Positions 34,433 to 44,555 of a DNA stretch of 64,000 bases are shown one piece after another. A program made the translations under genes and the position numbers. The stretch covers positions 783,290 to 847,289 of the forward strand of contig NZ_SGIU01000001.1 of NCBI RefSeq assembly GCF_004296335.1. Reading direction: 5' to 3'. Below the pieces are notes generated by a model. That model ran no database searches. It saw nothing but the letters and a program-made list of their open reading frames with translations, and was not told the DNA's origin. Source of the DNA: Flagellimonas allohymeniacidonis. GTDB taxonomy: Bacteria > Bacteroidota > Bacteroidia > Flavobacteriales > Flavobacteriaceae. Within the stretch, counting starts at the first letter, position 1; each line of letters starts with the position of its first letter.

Positions 34433-35256
34433 TTAACTCCCCTATGAAACTCTTTGACCATTTCTGGAATCATTGTTCGTAATTGATGTTCCACACTTCG
34501 AACCACTTCTGGAAAGATGATTCCGGTATGTTCATCACAATATACTTTCGATATTTCCGTGGCGAGCACTAAGGTATTTTCAAAATTTCGGGTCATATAC
34601 TTCAAAAAATAGCCATTGCCCTGAAAGGTATCATTGATCCTTGAAAGGTTGCCAATACCATTGGGCAGGTTCATCGTACCCAATTTACGGCTCCAAAATT
34701 CGGCCAAATCCCCAAAACGGTCCATATCAATATTGGAGGTGCCTAGATTCCAAACAGGCACTTCCCTATCCCATCGTTTCCAATTGTAACTGTGCATATC
34801 AAAAACAATGATATGCTTAAACTTAGCCTCTAGCTTTTCAATCAAAACTTTAACTACCCTATAAAAGTTGGTGTGCTTTGAAAGGCTTAGGTTCTTCTCA
34901 TCTTCCATTAGCGGCTTCTTCCACAATTGTTTGCCCCAAGCATCCTCATAAATAGCCCGTTCAGGTTCTCGATTTAAATCGTATTCAAATCGACTGTCCA
35001 AACCGGCAATCAAGATGGGAAACGTATTTACCATCTGTTTGGTACATGGATCCTCTTCATACCACCTTTCGTATTCGGTATGGAGGCAATTGTCCCACAA
35101 TGCATGCCGAAAATGGTGCCCGTCATGGACGGCTCCGCAAACAAAGGGAACATATTCAGAGATTTTTAGGGTAAAGGAATAATCGGAGGAAACCGCCTCA
35201 AAGCAGGTTTCCTTTTCAATTAAACCAATGATTTCATCCGTGGTCAGTCTAAGCAT
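34429..35256 (-). CDS. N-formylglutamate amidohydrolase family protein
   Basis: 275 residues, cytoplasmic. Family features include G-A-V-H-D-G-H-H-F near residue 40, D-S-R-F-E-Y-D-L-N-R near 100, and V-F-D-M-H-S-Y-N near 160, supplying metal-binding His/Glu. The classical reaction releases formate from N-formylglutamate. Here, coupled to an ATP-grasp ligase and a carboxypeptidase, it more likely trims a peptide-like conjugate (inference). Overlaps both neighbours by 4 and 8 bp. Confidence 0.87.
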   Translation of the reverse strand: MLRLTTDEIIGLIEKETCFEAVSSDYSFTLKISEYVPFVCGAVHDGHHFRHALWDNCLHTEYERWYEEDPCTKQMVNTFPILIAGLDSRFEYDLNREPERAIYEDAWGKQLWKKPLMEDEKNLSLSKHTNFYRVVKVLIEKLEAKFKHIIVFDMHSYNWKRWDREVPVWNLGTSNIDMDRFGDLAEFWSRKLGTMNLPNGIGNLSRINDTFQGNGYFLKYMTRNFENTLVLATEISKVYCDEHTGIIFPEVVRSVEHQLRTMIPEMVKEFHRGVK

Positions 35257-36283
35257 TTTCTACTTCACTACGCAATCTAGACCTCCGGTCGAAGGCCTGA
35301 AGTTTATCAACTACCTTACTTTCTATAAAATCGATGACCTTGCATTGCGCCTTGGTCTTATATACTTTGTTGATATAGGTTATCCCTCCGGGGGACATAA
35401 CGTTCACCTCCACCAATTTACCACCGATTACATCTATCCCAACAAAATAAAGTCCGTCGTTGACCAATTTGGGTCCAATCTGTTTGCAAAGTGCCTTTTC
35501 TTCCTTGGTGAGGGAATGTTTGGCCACCGAACCACCTGCTGATACGTTGGAGCGATGATCATCTGACCCAGGTATGCGTCGCATGGCACCAATGGGTTCT
35601 CCGTTCAACAATAAAATACGAACATCTCCCTGATCAGCACCTTCAATGTACTCCTGGAGGATGACATAGTTGGAACTTCCATCCGAATTGGTCACATAAA
35701 AATCCAACAAGGAATTGATGTTGGACATAGCCGATTTCTCGATCAAAATAACCCCAGAGCCCCCAAAACCGTTAAGTGGTTTTAATATCATCTTGTCCGC
35801 TGAAGATTCCTTGATCTGTTGAACCAAATATCGTTTGTTTTTGGAGACATGGGTAGCGGGGATGATATTACTATGGCTGTCCCCAAAGGCAGCGGTGTAC
35901 AGCTTATTGTTCGCTTCCCGTAGACCCTGCAAGGAATTGACAATAAACACATCATCCTTTACAGAATCAAGAAAATTGAGCATCAAAGGATCTAAAGGTG
36001 GGTTGGCCCTCATAAAAATGACATCAAAACCTGCCAAGGGCAACATCTCCTCCCTTAAGGAGGCCTGTTTGTAAAAAGTTTTAAGACTGCTGGACACCTT
36101 TTCCATCCGATTGATCACCGTGCAAAAAGCACTGGTCACACTATTTCGTATGGTAAGGTTCGCCGGAGAGCAAATAGCTACCCCGTGATTTCGCTTTACG
36201 CATTCATGAATCAATGCAAGACTGGTATCGTTTTCGGGTTGGCGAATCTCATCCCATGGATACATTAAAAAACAGATGTTCAT
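35249..36283 (-). CDS. Glutathione-synthetase-like ATP-grasp ligase
   Basis: 344 residues. Prokaryotic GshB-type features: F-M-R-A-N-P-P-L-D-P near residue 95, the glycine loop G-F-G-G-S-G-V near 185, G-D-V-R-I-L-L-L-N-G, and the C-terminal E-V-N-V-M-S-P-G-G. It should join a carboxylate to an amine with ATP. No glutamate-cysteine ligase is nearby, so glutathione itself may not be the product. Downstream it is coupled to the N-formylglutamate amidohydrolase-like gene. Confidence 0.87.
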   Translation of the reverse strand: MNICFLMYPWDEIRQPENDTSLALIHECVKRNHGVAICSPANLTIRNSVTSAFCTVINRMEKVSSSLKTFYKQASLREEMLPLAGFDVIFMRANPPLDPLMLNFLDSVKDDVFIVNSLQGLREANNKLYTAAFGDSHSNIIPATHVSKNKRYLVQQIKESSADKMILKPLNGFGGSGVILIEKSAMSNINSLLDFYVTNSDGSSNYVILQEYIEGADQGDVRILLLNGEPIGAMRRIPGSDDHRSNVSAGGSVAKHSLTKEEKALCKQIGPKLVNDGLYFVGIDVIGGKLVEVNVMSPGGITYINKVYKTKAQCKVIDFIESKVVDKLQAFDRRSRLRSEVENA

Positions 36284-36302
36284 GACCGATTATTTTTGAA
36301 GG

Positions 36303-37628
36303 TTATCTTACTTCTTCCAAGTGGTCGTCCCACTCCCGCACCTTGGGTTTCCCCAGTTTACCGACAGATTTGGCAACGATCATCGATACCGTGGCATCAC
36401 CCGTAACGTTCACCACAGTTCTACACATATCCAAAGGCCGATCTACCGCAAATATCAAAGCAAGACCAATAGCCAATTTATCCGCAGGGAAACCAATGGA
36501 TTCCAACACAATGACCAACATGACCATACCTGCACCAGGAACTGCTGCTGACCCAATCGACGCCAGAAGTGCGGTTAAAACTATGGTCAATTGATCCCCA
36601 AAACTCAAGTCAAACCCGAGTGCTTGGGAAATAAATACCGCGGCGACCCCCTGGTAAAGACTTGTACCGTCCATATTGATGGTTGCTCCAACGGGCAGCA
36701 CAAAACTGGATACTTCCTTATCGACGCCTATATGTTCCTCTACCCTTTCCATGGTGACCGGCAAGGTAGCTGCACTTGAGCTGGTTGAAAAGGCTAGCAA
36801 TTGTGCAGGACTAATTTCTTTTAGGAACCAAAATGGATTCTTTTTAGTAAAGGTTGATACCACGACCGAGTAAAAAACAATCATCAACACAAGACCCAAC
36901 ACCACAACTCCGGCATAGCGCAATAAAGCATAGAGCAAATCGGGGTCACCGGAAGAAACCACAACACCTGCCAAAAGAGCAAATACCGCATAAGGTGCCG
37001 TCAACATGATCAGATCAACCATTTTTAGTATGACATCATTCAGGGAATCGAAGAATTTTTTGAGTGGCTTGGCATTTTTCTCACCAATCAGCAACATGGA
37101 AATGCCCAAGAAAATCGTAAAAAATATAACCTGAAGCATCAATTTATTGTCGCTCATGGCTGCCAAGGCATTTTCCGGAACCATATCCACAAGAAATTGA
37201 AGCGGCCCACTACTTTTCTGTCGGGACGCTTCCTCCAATTTGGAGGTTACCGCCGTGTCACTGGCATAGGTTTCAGTAAGTTGAGTAATGGTTTCCTCAG
37301 AAATTCCATTTCCTGGGGTCATCACATTTACCATTAAAAGTCCAATAGTAATGGCCACAACAGTTGTTGTGATATAGATAAGAATGGTGCGAACTCCAAT
37401 ATTGCGAAACTTCGAAATGTCCTTTAAATCAGAGATTCCTTTTACCAATGAGGCAATAATCAATGGAATGGCTATTAGTTTTAAGAGCTTTACGAAGATG
37501 GTACCGATGGGTTGTATCCAATCAGAAACAAATCCCTTTCCCCAATAGATCTGGGTCATCAAAAACCCAAAAATCACCCCCAATACCATTCCAATCAGAA
37601 TCTGCCAGTGCAGTTCGAGTTTGCGCAT
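36303..37628 (-). CDS. Dicarboxylate/amino acid:cation symporter
   Basis: 441 residues, eight or more membrane segments plus re-entrant loops. Diagnostic motifs of the DAACS (GltP/DctA) family are the serine-rich S-T-S-S-S-A-A-T-L-P and N-M-D-G-T near residues 280 and 310. It takes up glutamate, aspartate or C4-dicarboxylates with Na+ or H+. It sits 19 bp before the ATP-grasp gene on the same strand, which suggests that its substrate feeds that pathway (inference). Confidence 0.93.
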   Translation of the reverse strand: MRKLELHWQILIGMVLGVIFGFLMTQIYWGKGFVSDWIQPIGTIFVKLLKLIAIPLIIASLVKGISDLKDISKFRNIGVRTILIYITTTVVAITIGLLMVNVMTPGNGISEETITQLTETYASDTAVTSKLEEASRQKSSGPLQFLVDMVPENALAAMSDNKLMLQVIFFTIFLGISMLLIGEKNAKPLKKFFDSLNDVILKMVDLIMLTAPYAVFALLAGVVVSSGDPDLLYALLRYAGVVVLGLVLMIVFYSVVVSTFTKKNPFWFLKEISPAQLLAFSTSSSAATLPVTMERVEEHIGVDKEVSSFVLPVGATINMDGTSLYQGVAAVFISQALGFDLSFGDQLTIVLTALLASIGSAAVPGAGMVMLVIVLESIGFPADKLAIGLALIFAVDRPLDMCRTVVNVTGDATVSMIVAKSVGKLGKPKVREWDDHLEEVR

Positions 37629-37683
37629 GTGTGTCTTTTAGCGAGTTAAGATACTATTTTGAAGGGAAAAATTAATAACGGCC

Positions 37684-38748
37684 TTACATTTTGTTGGTTC
37701 GGGCCAAAAGGTAATAGTCTGCCATCACTAAAGCGGCCATGGCCTCCACAATTGGGACTGCTCTTGGAACCACGCAGGGATCATGCCTTCCTTTGCCTTG
37801 GGTGGTTACCTTCTCCCCTTCCTTATTTATGGTTTCATAGGCCTGAAGAACAGTGGCCACGGGTTTGAATGCTACATTGAAGTAAATATCCATTCCGTTG
37901 GAAATGCCTCCTTGAACCCCACCACTTCGATTGGTTGTGGTTGTACCGTCTGAATTGAAAGAATCGTTATGCTCACTACCCTTCATTAAAACGCCATCAA
38001 AACCGCTTCCATACTCAAAACCTTTCACCGCATTAATGGAGAGCATCGCCGCTCCCAACTTGGCATGGAGCTTATCAAAAACAGGTTCGCCCAGACCGAT
38101 GGGTACATTTTGGATGACCCCTGTGATCACACCGCCTATGGTATCACCTTGTTTTTTGATTTTCTTGATATACTCCTCCATCCGTAGCGCGGTATCCGGG
38201 TCTGGGCAACGCACAGGATTGCTTTCAATTTGGGAAAAATCCAATTCGCTGTAATTCCTATCGAGCTTAATTTCGCCCACTTGGGAAACAAAAGCATTGA
38301 TGCTTACCTCAGAAAGTAGCTGCTTTGCAATGGCTCCGGCAACCACACGGCTAGCTGTTTCACGAGCGGAGCTTCTACCGCCACCACGATAATCACGAAA
38401 ACCATATTTTTTATCATACACATAATCGGCATGTGAAGGGCGATATGAATCTTTGATATGGGAATAGTCTTTTGATTTCTGATTGGTGTTGTGAATAGCG
38501 AACCCGATGGGGGTACCTGTCGTTTTTCCCTCAAAAAGTCCAGAAAAAAACTCAACGGTATCCGGTTCCTTGCGCTGGGTCACAATTGCAGATTGACCGG
38601 GCTTTCTTCGGTCAAGTTCGGATTGGATTTTAGTCAAATCCAATTCCAGACCTGCCGGGCAACCATCAATGACACCCCCAATGGCCTTACCATGGGATTC
38701 CCCAAAAGTGGTAAGCCGAAATATTTGACCAAATGTGTTCCCTGCCAT
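37684..38748 (-). CDS. aroC: Chorismate synthase
   Basis: Last step of the shikimate pathway: EPSP to chorismate with reduced FMN. 354 residues from the ATG at 38748, which gives the canonical [20 protein letters not shown]; an in-frame upstream start at 38769 adds residues not found in the family. Family signatures G-G-R-S-S-A-R-E-T and the R-H-D-P-C near the C-terminus are present. 55 bp separates it from the symporter gene downstream. Confidence 0.97.
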   Translation of the reverse strand: MAGNTFGQIFRLTTFGESHGKAIGGVIDGCPAGLELDLTKIQSELDRRKPGQSAIVTQRKEPDTVEFFSGLFEGKTTGTPIGFAIHNTNQKSKDYSHIKDSYRPSHADYVYDKKYGFRDYRGGGRSSARETASRVVAGAIAKQLLSEVSINAFVSQVGEIKLDRNYSELDFSQIESNPVRCPDPDTALRMEEYIKKIKKQGDTIGGVITGVIQNVPIGLGEPVFDKLHAKLGAAMLSINAVKGFEYGSGFDGVLMKGSEHNDSFNSDGTTTTNRSGGVQGGISNGMDIYFNVAFKPVATVLQAYETINKEGEKVTTQGKGRHDPCVVPRAVPIVEAMAALVMADYYLLARTNKM

Positions 38749-38937
38749 ATCAAATAGGATAAGCGCCAAAGTTAGCGGTTATGCTGGTTTTAAAAAAACA
38801 GCTGTTCCAGTTAATCTTTAACTAACATACCCTTGGCTTTGTTGATGTTTTATTAACCGTATGCTTAGGAATTATTGAAATGAAATTCATTTACAGTTTA
38901 TTCCTACGCTGTTATTTTGCATTTAAATCCATTCAAT

Positions 38938-39843
38938 TTGAAAAAGAGGAAGATAGAGTTGGCGGTTATCTCCGATGTCCATTTGGGTACATATGGTTGT
39001 CACGCTGATGAACTTATTGCCTACTTGAACAGCATAGAGCCCAAAAAATTGGTACTCAACGGCGATATCATTGATATTTGGCAATTTAGCAAACGGTATT
39101 TTCCCGCTTCTCATCTCAAAGTGCTCAAGAAACTAATTGGAATGGCCTCAAAAGGTACTGAGGTTTTCTATATCACTGGAAATCATGATGAAATGCTTAG
39201 GAAGTTCAGTGATGCTTCAATGGGAAATTTTAAAGTAGCGAACAAATTGGTATTGAATTTAGACGGAAAAAAAGCCTGGATTTTCCATGGGGATGTTTTT
39301 GACATATCAATTCAAAATGCAAAATGGTTGGCCAAGCTTGGTGGCTATGGATATGACGTGCTCATCATGCTCAACAATTTTGTGAACTGGTGTCTTGTGA
39401 AAACCGGAAGGGAAAAATACTCGCTCTCCAAACGCATTAAAAATGGCGTGAAAGGTGCTGTCAAATATATCAATGACTTTGAAAAGACTGCTGCAGAACT
39501 AGCCATCGAAAATGGATATGACTATGTGGTTTGTGGACATATCCATCAGCCAAAAAAGGAACATTTTGAAAACAAAAATGGAAAATGTCTCTATTTAAAT
39601 TCTGGGGATTGGGTAGAAAACCTGACTGCTTTGGAGTATTCATTCAAGAGATGGCGAATTTACCATTACAATCATGATAAGCTTTCTCCATTTTTTGTCG
39701 ATGAGGACTTAAAAGAAATGGACATGAATGAGCTAATTGCCTCGATAACGGATAAAGAAGTTGATGCGGAAAAGGTTAATCTTGAAAAAACCGAAGATGA
39801 AAATCTAGGTAATTTGGGCAACCAAGGCCTCGCGCAAGATTGA
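38938..39843 (+). CDS. UDP-2,3-diacylglucosamine pyrophosphatase-like metallophosphoesterase
   Basis: 301 residues from the TTG at 38938 (M-K-K-R-K-I-E-L-A-V-I-S-D-V-H-L-G); a TTG at 38917 is the alternative and no ATG fits. The metallophosphoesterase set is S-D-V-H-L-G, N-G-D-I-I-D, G-N-H-D-E and G-H-I-H-Q-P. The Y-G-C-H-A context is typical of LpxH2-like proteins of lipid A synthesis. The Asp/Glu-rich tail overlaps the convergent gene by 39 bp. Confidence 0.85.
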   Translation: MKKRKIELAVISDVHLGTYGCHADELIAYLNSIEPKKLVLNGDIIDIWQFSKRYFPASHLKVLKKLIGMASKGTEVFYITGNHDEMLRKFSDASMGNFKVANKLVLNLDGKKAWIFHGDVFDISIQNAKWLAKLGGYGYDVLIMLNNFVNWCLVKTGREKYSLSKRIKNGVKGAVKYINDFEKTAAELAIENGYDYVVCGHIHQPKKEHFENKNGKCLYLNSGDWVENLTALEYSFKRWRIYHYNHDKLSPFFVDEDLKEMDMNELIASITDKEVDAEKVNLEKTEDENLGNLGNQGLAQD

Positions 39844-42726
39844 TGCCGGGTGCTTCGCTTTTCTTCCCGTCCCATCAAAAATCTGATGTCGGCAACTCGT
39901 GCCATTGGCCGCAATTATTACATCTTCTTCTGATTTTCTAACTGCCGGAAACAATTTGAGTTCTCCCACCTGCATACTGGTTTCATAATGTTCCTTTTCG
40001 TACCCAAAAGAACCGGCCATGCCACAGCATCCTGAAGGAATGATGGAAACTTTGTAATTTTTCGGAAGATTGAGCACATCAAAGGTGATTTTTTGATTGG
40101 ACAGCGCCTTTTGATGACAATGGTTATGTATTTTCACTACCCTTTCCTCTTGGGTAAAGGTCTCGGAAGACAGCTTACCATTGCCGATTTCCTCGGATAA
40201 GAACTCCTCGAGCAAATAGGTGTTGGCATTTAATTTTTCCAATGCCTTTTCATCGTGATAAAGTCTCTTGTACTCATCGCGAAATGTCAACACCGAAGAA
40301 GGTTCCAAACCTACGATAGGGAGGTCTTCCCCCAAAATTGAAGCTAACTTTACCATGTTTTTTGCAACCAACTTTTTTGCTTGTTTTAGGTAGCCTTTGG
40401 AGAGATAGGTTCGGCCACTTTCTGCAAAAAATAGGCGCACTTCATAACCTAAGCCACATAATAGCGCAATGGCATCCTTACCCACCTCAACATCTAAAAA
40501 ACGGGTGAATTCATCAATATATAGCACCACTTTTTGCCGCTTTATTGAAGATTTTGATTGGTGCCTTCCCAAAAATTTTTCAAAATTGAAGCGATACACT
40601 TTGGGCAAACTCCGTTGTTCCGCGACACCCGAGCCGCGTTTTAACAATCCCCCAAGGGTCTTTGATTCGTAAATGGCATTGGTCAAGGGAGCTACAAGGC
40701 TGCCTAAGGCATTTAGTTTGGAATTATGGGCGAAAAGCTTGCTGCGCAAAGAATATCCGTTCGCTTCTTGATATTGAAATTGAAATTCCGCTTTTAGTGT
40801 GGCCACATCCACATTGCTGGGACATTCACTAGCGCAGGCTTTACAACTTAAACAGAGATCAAACACCTCTTTGAGTTCCTTATGATCAAAGTTATTGTTC
40901 TTATCAGAATTCGTCAAAAACTCTCTTAACGCATTAGCCCTGGCCCTTGTTGTATCCTTTTCATTTTTGGTGGCTTGATAGCTTGGACACATGCCTCCAC
41001 TCATATGATGGCTCTTCCTGCAATCCCCACTGCCATTACACTTTTCAGCGGCTTTAAGGATGCCCTCGCTGTCGGAAAAATCCATAAGCGTGCTTACCTC
41101 CGGTTCTGAGCGATCTATCTCATAACGTAGGGACTCATCCATGGGAAAGGCTTCTACAATTTTACCTGGGTTAAAGACATTTTTGGGATCAAAAGCAGAC
41201 TTTATTTGTTTTAACAGTTCATAGTTTTTATCCCCAATCATCAAAGGAATAAACTCAGCCCTTACAATACCATCACCATGTTCTCCGCTAAAACTTCCTT
41301 TGTATTTTTTGGTCAATTGGGCCACTTCGGTGGTAATGGACCTAAAAAGCGTGACATCTTTCGATTTTTTTAGATTAAGAATAGGCCTTAGATGGAGTTC
41401 CCCAGCACCTGCATGGGCATAGTAAACGGCTTCTTGCCCATACCCCCTCATAATCTCGGTGAATTCTCCAATGAAATCCTTAAGGTCATTCAAGGCCACT
41501 GCAGTATCCTCGATACAAGCAACTGCCTTTCTATCACCGACCATATTTCCCAGCAAACCAAGACCGGCTTTTCTCAACTCTAGAGCCTTATTGATATCGG
41601 ATTCATAAAGCACCGGGCTCGCATAGCTCAACCCCGATTTTTTGATGGTCGATAGAAGTTCACTAATTTGCTTATCTAGGTTTTCTTTCGATTGCGCTTT
41701 TACCTCCAGCATTAAAATCCCGGCAGGGTCACCTTCCACAAAAAAACGATTTTCAAGCTGTGATCTATTATTTTTGGTACAGTCCAAAATAACCTTGTCC
41801 ATCATCTCACAGGTATGTAGATTATGCTCCATAACCGGAGCAACGTCTGCAAGACAATCTTCCAATGTGTGGTAGTGGGTGCAGACCATGGCAGCCATGG
41901 TCGGGGGCAAATCATCCAACTGAAGGGTGATTTCTGTGGTGAAGGCCAAGGTTCCTTCACTGCCTGCAAGTAGCTTACATAAATTGATTCCGTCCGTATT
42001 GCCTCCAAATACATTGCTCTTCAAAAGCTCGTCTACGGCATATCCGGTATTTCTTCGGTGTATCTCTGGTTTTGGGAATTCCTCAACAATACTTTTTTGA
42101 ACCTCATCCTTCGAAAGCTCACCCAATAAGAAGTTGTAAATCCCAGCTTCCAAGGTACTTTCATTAGTTTTAGCTGCCAGTTCGTTTTTTGAAAGATTGG
42201 AGAAATATGCTTCGCTTCCATCCGAAAGAACACATTGTAAAGCCACTACTTTATCACGGGTTACGCCATATTGGATTGAGGTCGTACCTGACGAATTATT
42301 GCCGACCATCCCGCCTATCATGCAACGATTTGCCGTAGAGGTGTTAGGTCCAAAAAAGAGTCTATGGGGCTTTAGGTATTGATTGAGTTCATCACGAACG
42401 ACCCCAGGTTGCACCCGAATTTGCTTTTTGTCCACGTCCAAGTCTATGATCTTGGTAAAATGTTTGGAGACATCCACTATGATACCATCGCCTACACATT
42501 GTCCCGCCAGTGAAGTTCCAGCGGTTCTTGGAATTAGTCCCACACCATTTTCATTGGCCGCTTTCACCAGAGATTTAATGTCCCCTACGGTTTTAGGGTA
42601 TGCCACGGCCATGGGCAGCTTTCGGTAGACCGAAGCATCCGTTGCGTAAAGCGCTTTAATTAAATCATCGAACAGCAATTCACCTTCAAGGTTTTTTTCA
42701 AGGGTTGCTAAGAAAGAATTATCCAA
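39805..42726 (-). CDS. FAD-linked oxidase with 4Fe-4S and CCG domains (D-lactate/glycolate dehydrogenase type)
   Basis: 973 residues in one chain. The FAD-binding PCMH domain is at about 20-200 (P-R-T-A-G-T-S-L-A-G-Q-C-V-G), FAD-oxidase C-terminal domain at about 290-530 (S-G-E-H-G-D-G), and a 4Fe-4S region with C-L-S-C-K-A-C-A-S-E-C-P near 640. The C-terminal CCG domain has H-C-H-Q-K-A and G-C-C-G-M-A-G-S-F-G. This fusion oxidises 2-hydroxy acids such as D-lactate, delivering electrons to the respiratory chain. Monocistronic; its promoter region faces the gene at 42813. Confidence 0.93.
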   Translation of the reverse strand: MDNSFLATLEKNLEGELLFDDLIKALYATDASVYRKLPMAVAYPKTVGDIKSLVKAANENGVGLIPRTAGTSLAGQCVGDGIIVDVSKHFTKIIDLDVDKKQIRVQPGVVRDELNQYLKPHRLFFGPNTSTANRCMIGGMVGNNSSGTTSIQYGVTRDKVVALQCVLSDGSEAYFSNLSKNELAAKTNESTLEAGIYNFLLGELSKDEVQKSIVEEFPKPEIHRRNTGYAVDELLKSNVFGGNTDGINLCKLLAGSEGTLAFTTEITLQLDDLPPTMAAMVCTHYHTLEDCLADVAPVMEHNLHTCEMMDKVILDCTKNNRSQLENRFFVEGDPAGILMLEVKAQSKENLDKQISELLSTIKKSGLSYASPVLYESDINKALELRKAGLGLLGNMVGDRKAVACIEDTAVALNDLKDFIGEFTEIMRGYGQEAVYYAHAGAGELHLRPILNLKKSKDVTLFRSITTEVAQLTKKYKGSFSGEHGDGIVRAEFIPLMIGDKNYELLKQIKSAFDPKNVFNPGKIVEAFPMDESLRYEIDRSEPEVSTLMDFSDSEGILKAAEKCNGSGDCRKSHHMSGGMCPSYQATKNEKDTTRARANALREFLTNSDKNNNFDHKELKEVFDLCLSCKACASECPSNVDVATLKAEFQFQYQEANGYSLRSKLFAHNSKLNALGSLVAPLTNAIYESKTLGGLLKRGSGVAEQRSLPKVYRFNFEKFLGRHQSKSSIKRQKVVLYIDEFTRFLDVEVGKDAIALLCGLGYEVRLFFAESGRTYLSKGYLKQAKKLVAKNMVKLASILGEDLPIVGLEPSSVLTFRDEYKRLYHDEKALEKLNANTYLLEEFLSEEIGNGKLSSETFTQEERVVKIHNHCHQKALSNQKITFDVLNLPKNYKVSIIPSGCCGMAGSFGYEKEHYETSMQVGELKLFPAVRKSEEDVIIAANGTSCRHQIFDGTGRKAKHPASILREALVAQIT

Positions 42727-42765
42727 ACTGGAACAATTTTTGGTGGAGTAACTGAGTTTTAAACT

Positions 42766-42786
42766 AAATAGTTTACAAAACTATTT
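42766..42786. promoter_or_regulatory. Perfect 9-3-9 palindrome in a divergent promoter region
   Basis: AAATAGTTT-ACA-AAACTATTT lies between the divergent starts at 42726 and 42813. It could be a dimeric repressor site; the regulator is unknown. Confidence 0.45.
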
Positions 42787-42812
42787 CAAATTTTCAACTA
42801 AAGGAGAAACAT

Positions 42813-43307
42813 ATGAAGATTACCACATTATTTACCGCACTTTTTTTATTCGTAACGATTGGAGGTTACGCTCAAGACGTTTCTGAACATGCGCTCGGAC
42901 TTCGTCTTGGCGACAGTGACGGCTTTGGAGCCGAAATTTCTTATCAAAAATCGATTGGACGCTACAACCGCGCGGAGTTCAATTTGGGCTGGAGGGACAG
43001 TCGCGAGTTTGATGCCTTTAAGCTTACAGGGGTCTACCAATGGGTACATCATATTGAGGGGAACTTCAATTGGTATTATGGCGTTGGTGGCGGACTTGGT
43101 AGTGTCGAGTTTGAACCTGTTCCAAATGGGGAGGATAATGATGGACTTTTTGTTTTTGCCGCCGGAGACATAGGGGTAGAATACAATTTCGACATTCCCC
43201 TGTTGCTATCCCTAGACTTTCGCCCCGAAATAGGCCTTTTGGGGTATGACGGCTTTGATGACGGCTTCGATTTTGACATTGCCCTAGGTATCCGCTATCA
43301 ATTTTGA
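42813..43307 (+). CDS. Small outer-membrane beta-barrel-like protein
   Basis: 164 residues. The signal peptide ends G-G-Y-A-Q. Alternating aromatic and hydrophobic strands, Gly- and Asp-rich turns and a C-terminal Phe (R-Y-Q-F) point to an eight-strand outer-membrane barrel. AAAGGAG stands 6 bp before the ATG, a Shine-Dalgarno match that is unusual among the genes here. Role unknown. Confidence 0.77.
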   Translation: MKITTLFTALFLFVTIGGYAQDVSEHALGLRLGDSDGFGAEISYQKSIGRYNRAEFNLGWRDSREFDAFKLTGVYQWVHHIEGNFNWYYGVGGGLGSVEFEPVPNGEDNDGLFVFAAGDIGVEYNFDIPLLLSLDFRPEIGLLGYDGFDDGFDFDIALGIRYQF

Positions 43308-43393
43308 TAGCTTGCTATTTTCGATGACCGTAACTGTGCTTGTTTTTTTTTGCCACAACTAATGAATACCTTAGCGGCTTAAACGAATGTAGA

Positions 43394-44503
43394 ATGAAAA
43401 ACATAGTAGCAATCACCCTAATCATGCTGGTCTTGGCTTCATGCAGTTCTAAGCCTGAAGGATTTGTGATCAACGCCAAAGTAAGTGGTGAATTGGAAAA
43501 TGGAACGAAAGTTTTCTTGAAAACCACTGATTCATTAAATCAATTGGTAGATGTGGACACCACAACCGTGGAAAATGGTCTTTTCAGTTTTAATGGGGAC
43601 CAACAGCAACCCAAGCTTTATTATATCTTTTTGGAATCCAACCGAGGGAACATTCCCGTTTTTATTGAAAATGGAGAAATTGGGTTAAAATTCCAGAAAG
43701 ACAGTTTAAATTATGCCGAACTTAAAGGAACACCACAGAATGAAATTTTTATGAATTTCTTAGGTGAATCCCGAAAAATGGCGGACCGTGCACGGTCCAT
43801 GCAACGTGATCTGCGAGATGCTTCCCAGCAACGAGATACCGCAACAGTGACCTCACTTCGGGAAGAGTATTTGGAGCTGCAGGATGAAGTGAAGACTTAT
43901 AATATTGATTTTGCCAAGGAGAACCCAAATGCTTTGATTTCGGTATTGATCATTGGGAACCTCATGCAAAGTAAGGCCATTCCAACCGAAGAGGTTGAAA
44001 AAATGTACGAGGCCTTAACCCCAGAGATGAAGGCGTCCGAACCTGGAGAAACCCTTAAGAAGCAACTTGACAAGTCAAAGGTCACCGACATTGGTGGGGT
44101 GGCCCCTGAGTTTTCCGCTCCAACTCCAGAGGGAGACATCTTAGCATTGAGCGATGTAAAAGGGAAGGTTACTTTGGTGGACTTTTGGGCTGCCTGGTGC
44201 AGACCTTGCCGTGCCGAAAACCCCAATATTGTTTCCGTTTACAATAAGTATCACGAAAAAGGACTAAACGTCATAGGCGTTTCCTTGGATACCCGAGCCG
44301 AAGATTGGACACGGGCCATAGAAGCGGACGGATTGGCGTGGAACCACATCAGTAACTTGAAACGATTTCAAGATCCGATTGCGCAATTGTATAACATCAA
44401 TGCCATTCCTGCCGCATTCTTATTGGATGAAAACGGTGTGATTGTGGCCAAAAATTTACGTGGTGCTGCTTTAGAACAAAAAGTCGCAGAACTTTTAAAC
44501 TAA
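43394..44503 (+). CDS. TlpA-family thioredoxin-like lipoprotein with DUF4369
   Basis: 369 residues from the ATG at 43394, which gives the lipoprotein signal ending L-V-L-A-S-C (an upstream frame start lacks a signal). The N-terminal DUF4369-type beta domain spans about 20-130 and a helical linker about 130-215. The AhpC/TSA-type thioredoxin domain has W-A-A-W-C-R-P-C near residues 266-272. It acts as a periplasmic disulfide reductase. A strong terminator follows. Confidence 0.92.
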   Translation: MKNIVAITLIMLVLASCSSKPEGFVINAKVSGELENGTKVFLKTTDSLNQLVDVDTTTVENGLFSFNGDQQQPKLYYIFLESNRGNIPVFIENGEIGLKFQKDSLNYAELKGTPQNEIFMNFLGESRKMADRARSMQRDLRDASQQRDTATVTSLREEYLELQDEVKTYNIDFAKENPNALISVLIIGNLMQSKAIPTEEVEKMYEALTPEMKASEPGETLKKQLDKSKVTDIGGVAPEFSAPTPEGDILALSDVKGKVTLVDFWAAWCRPCRAENPNIVSVYNKYHEKGLNVIGVSLDTRAEDWTRAIEADGLAWNHISNLKRFQDPIAQLYNINAIPAAFLLDENGVIVAKNLRGAALEQKVAELLN

Positions 44504-44522
44504 AAAATCAAAAATTTCTAAC

Positions 44523-44553
44523 AAGGCCCAGGGTAGTCCTCTGGGCCTTTTTT
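44523..44553. terminator. Rho-independent terminator
   Basis: AAGGCCCAG-GGTAGTCCT-CTGGGCCTT followed by TTTT, between the convergent genes ending at 44503 and 44556. It probably serves the plus strand mainly. Confidence 0.9.
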
Positions 44554-44555
44554 AT

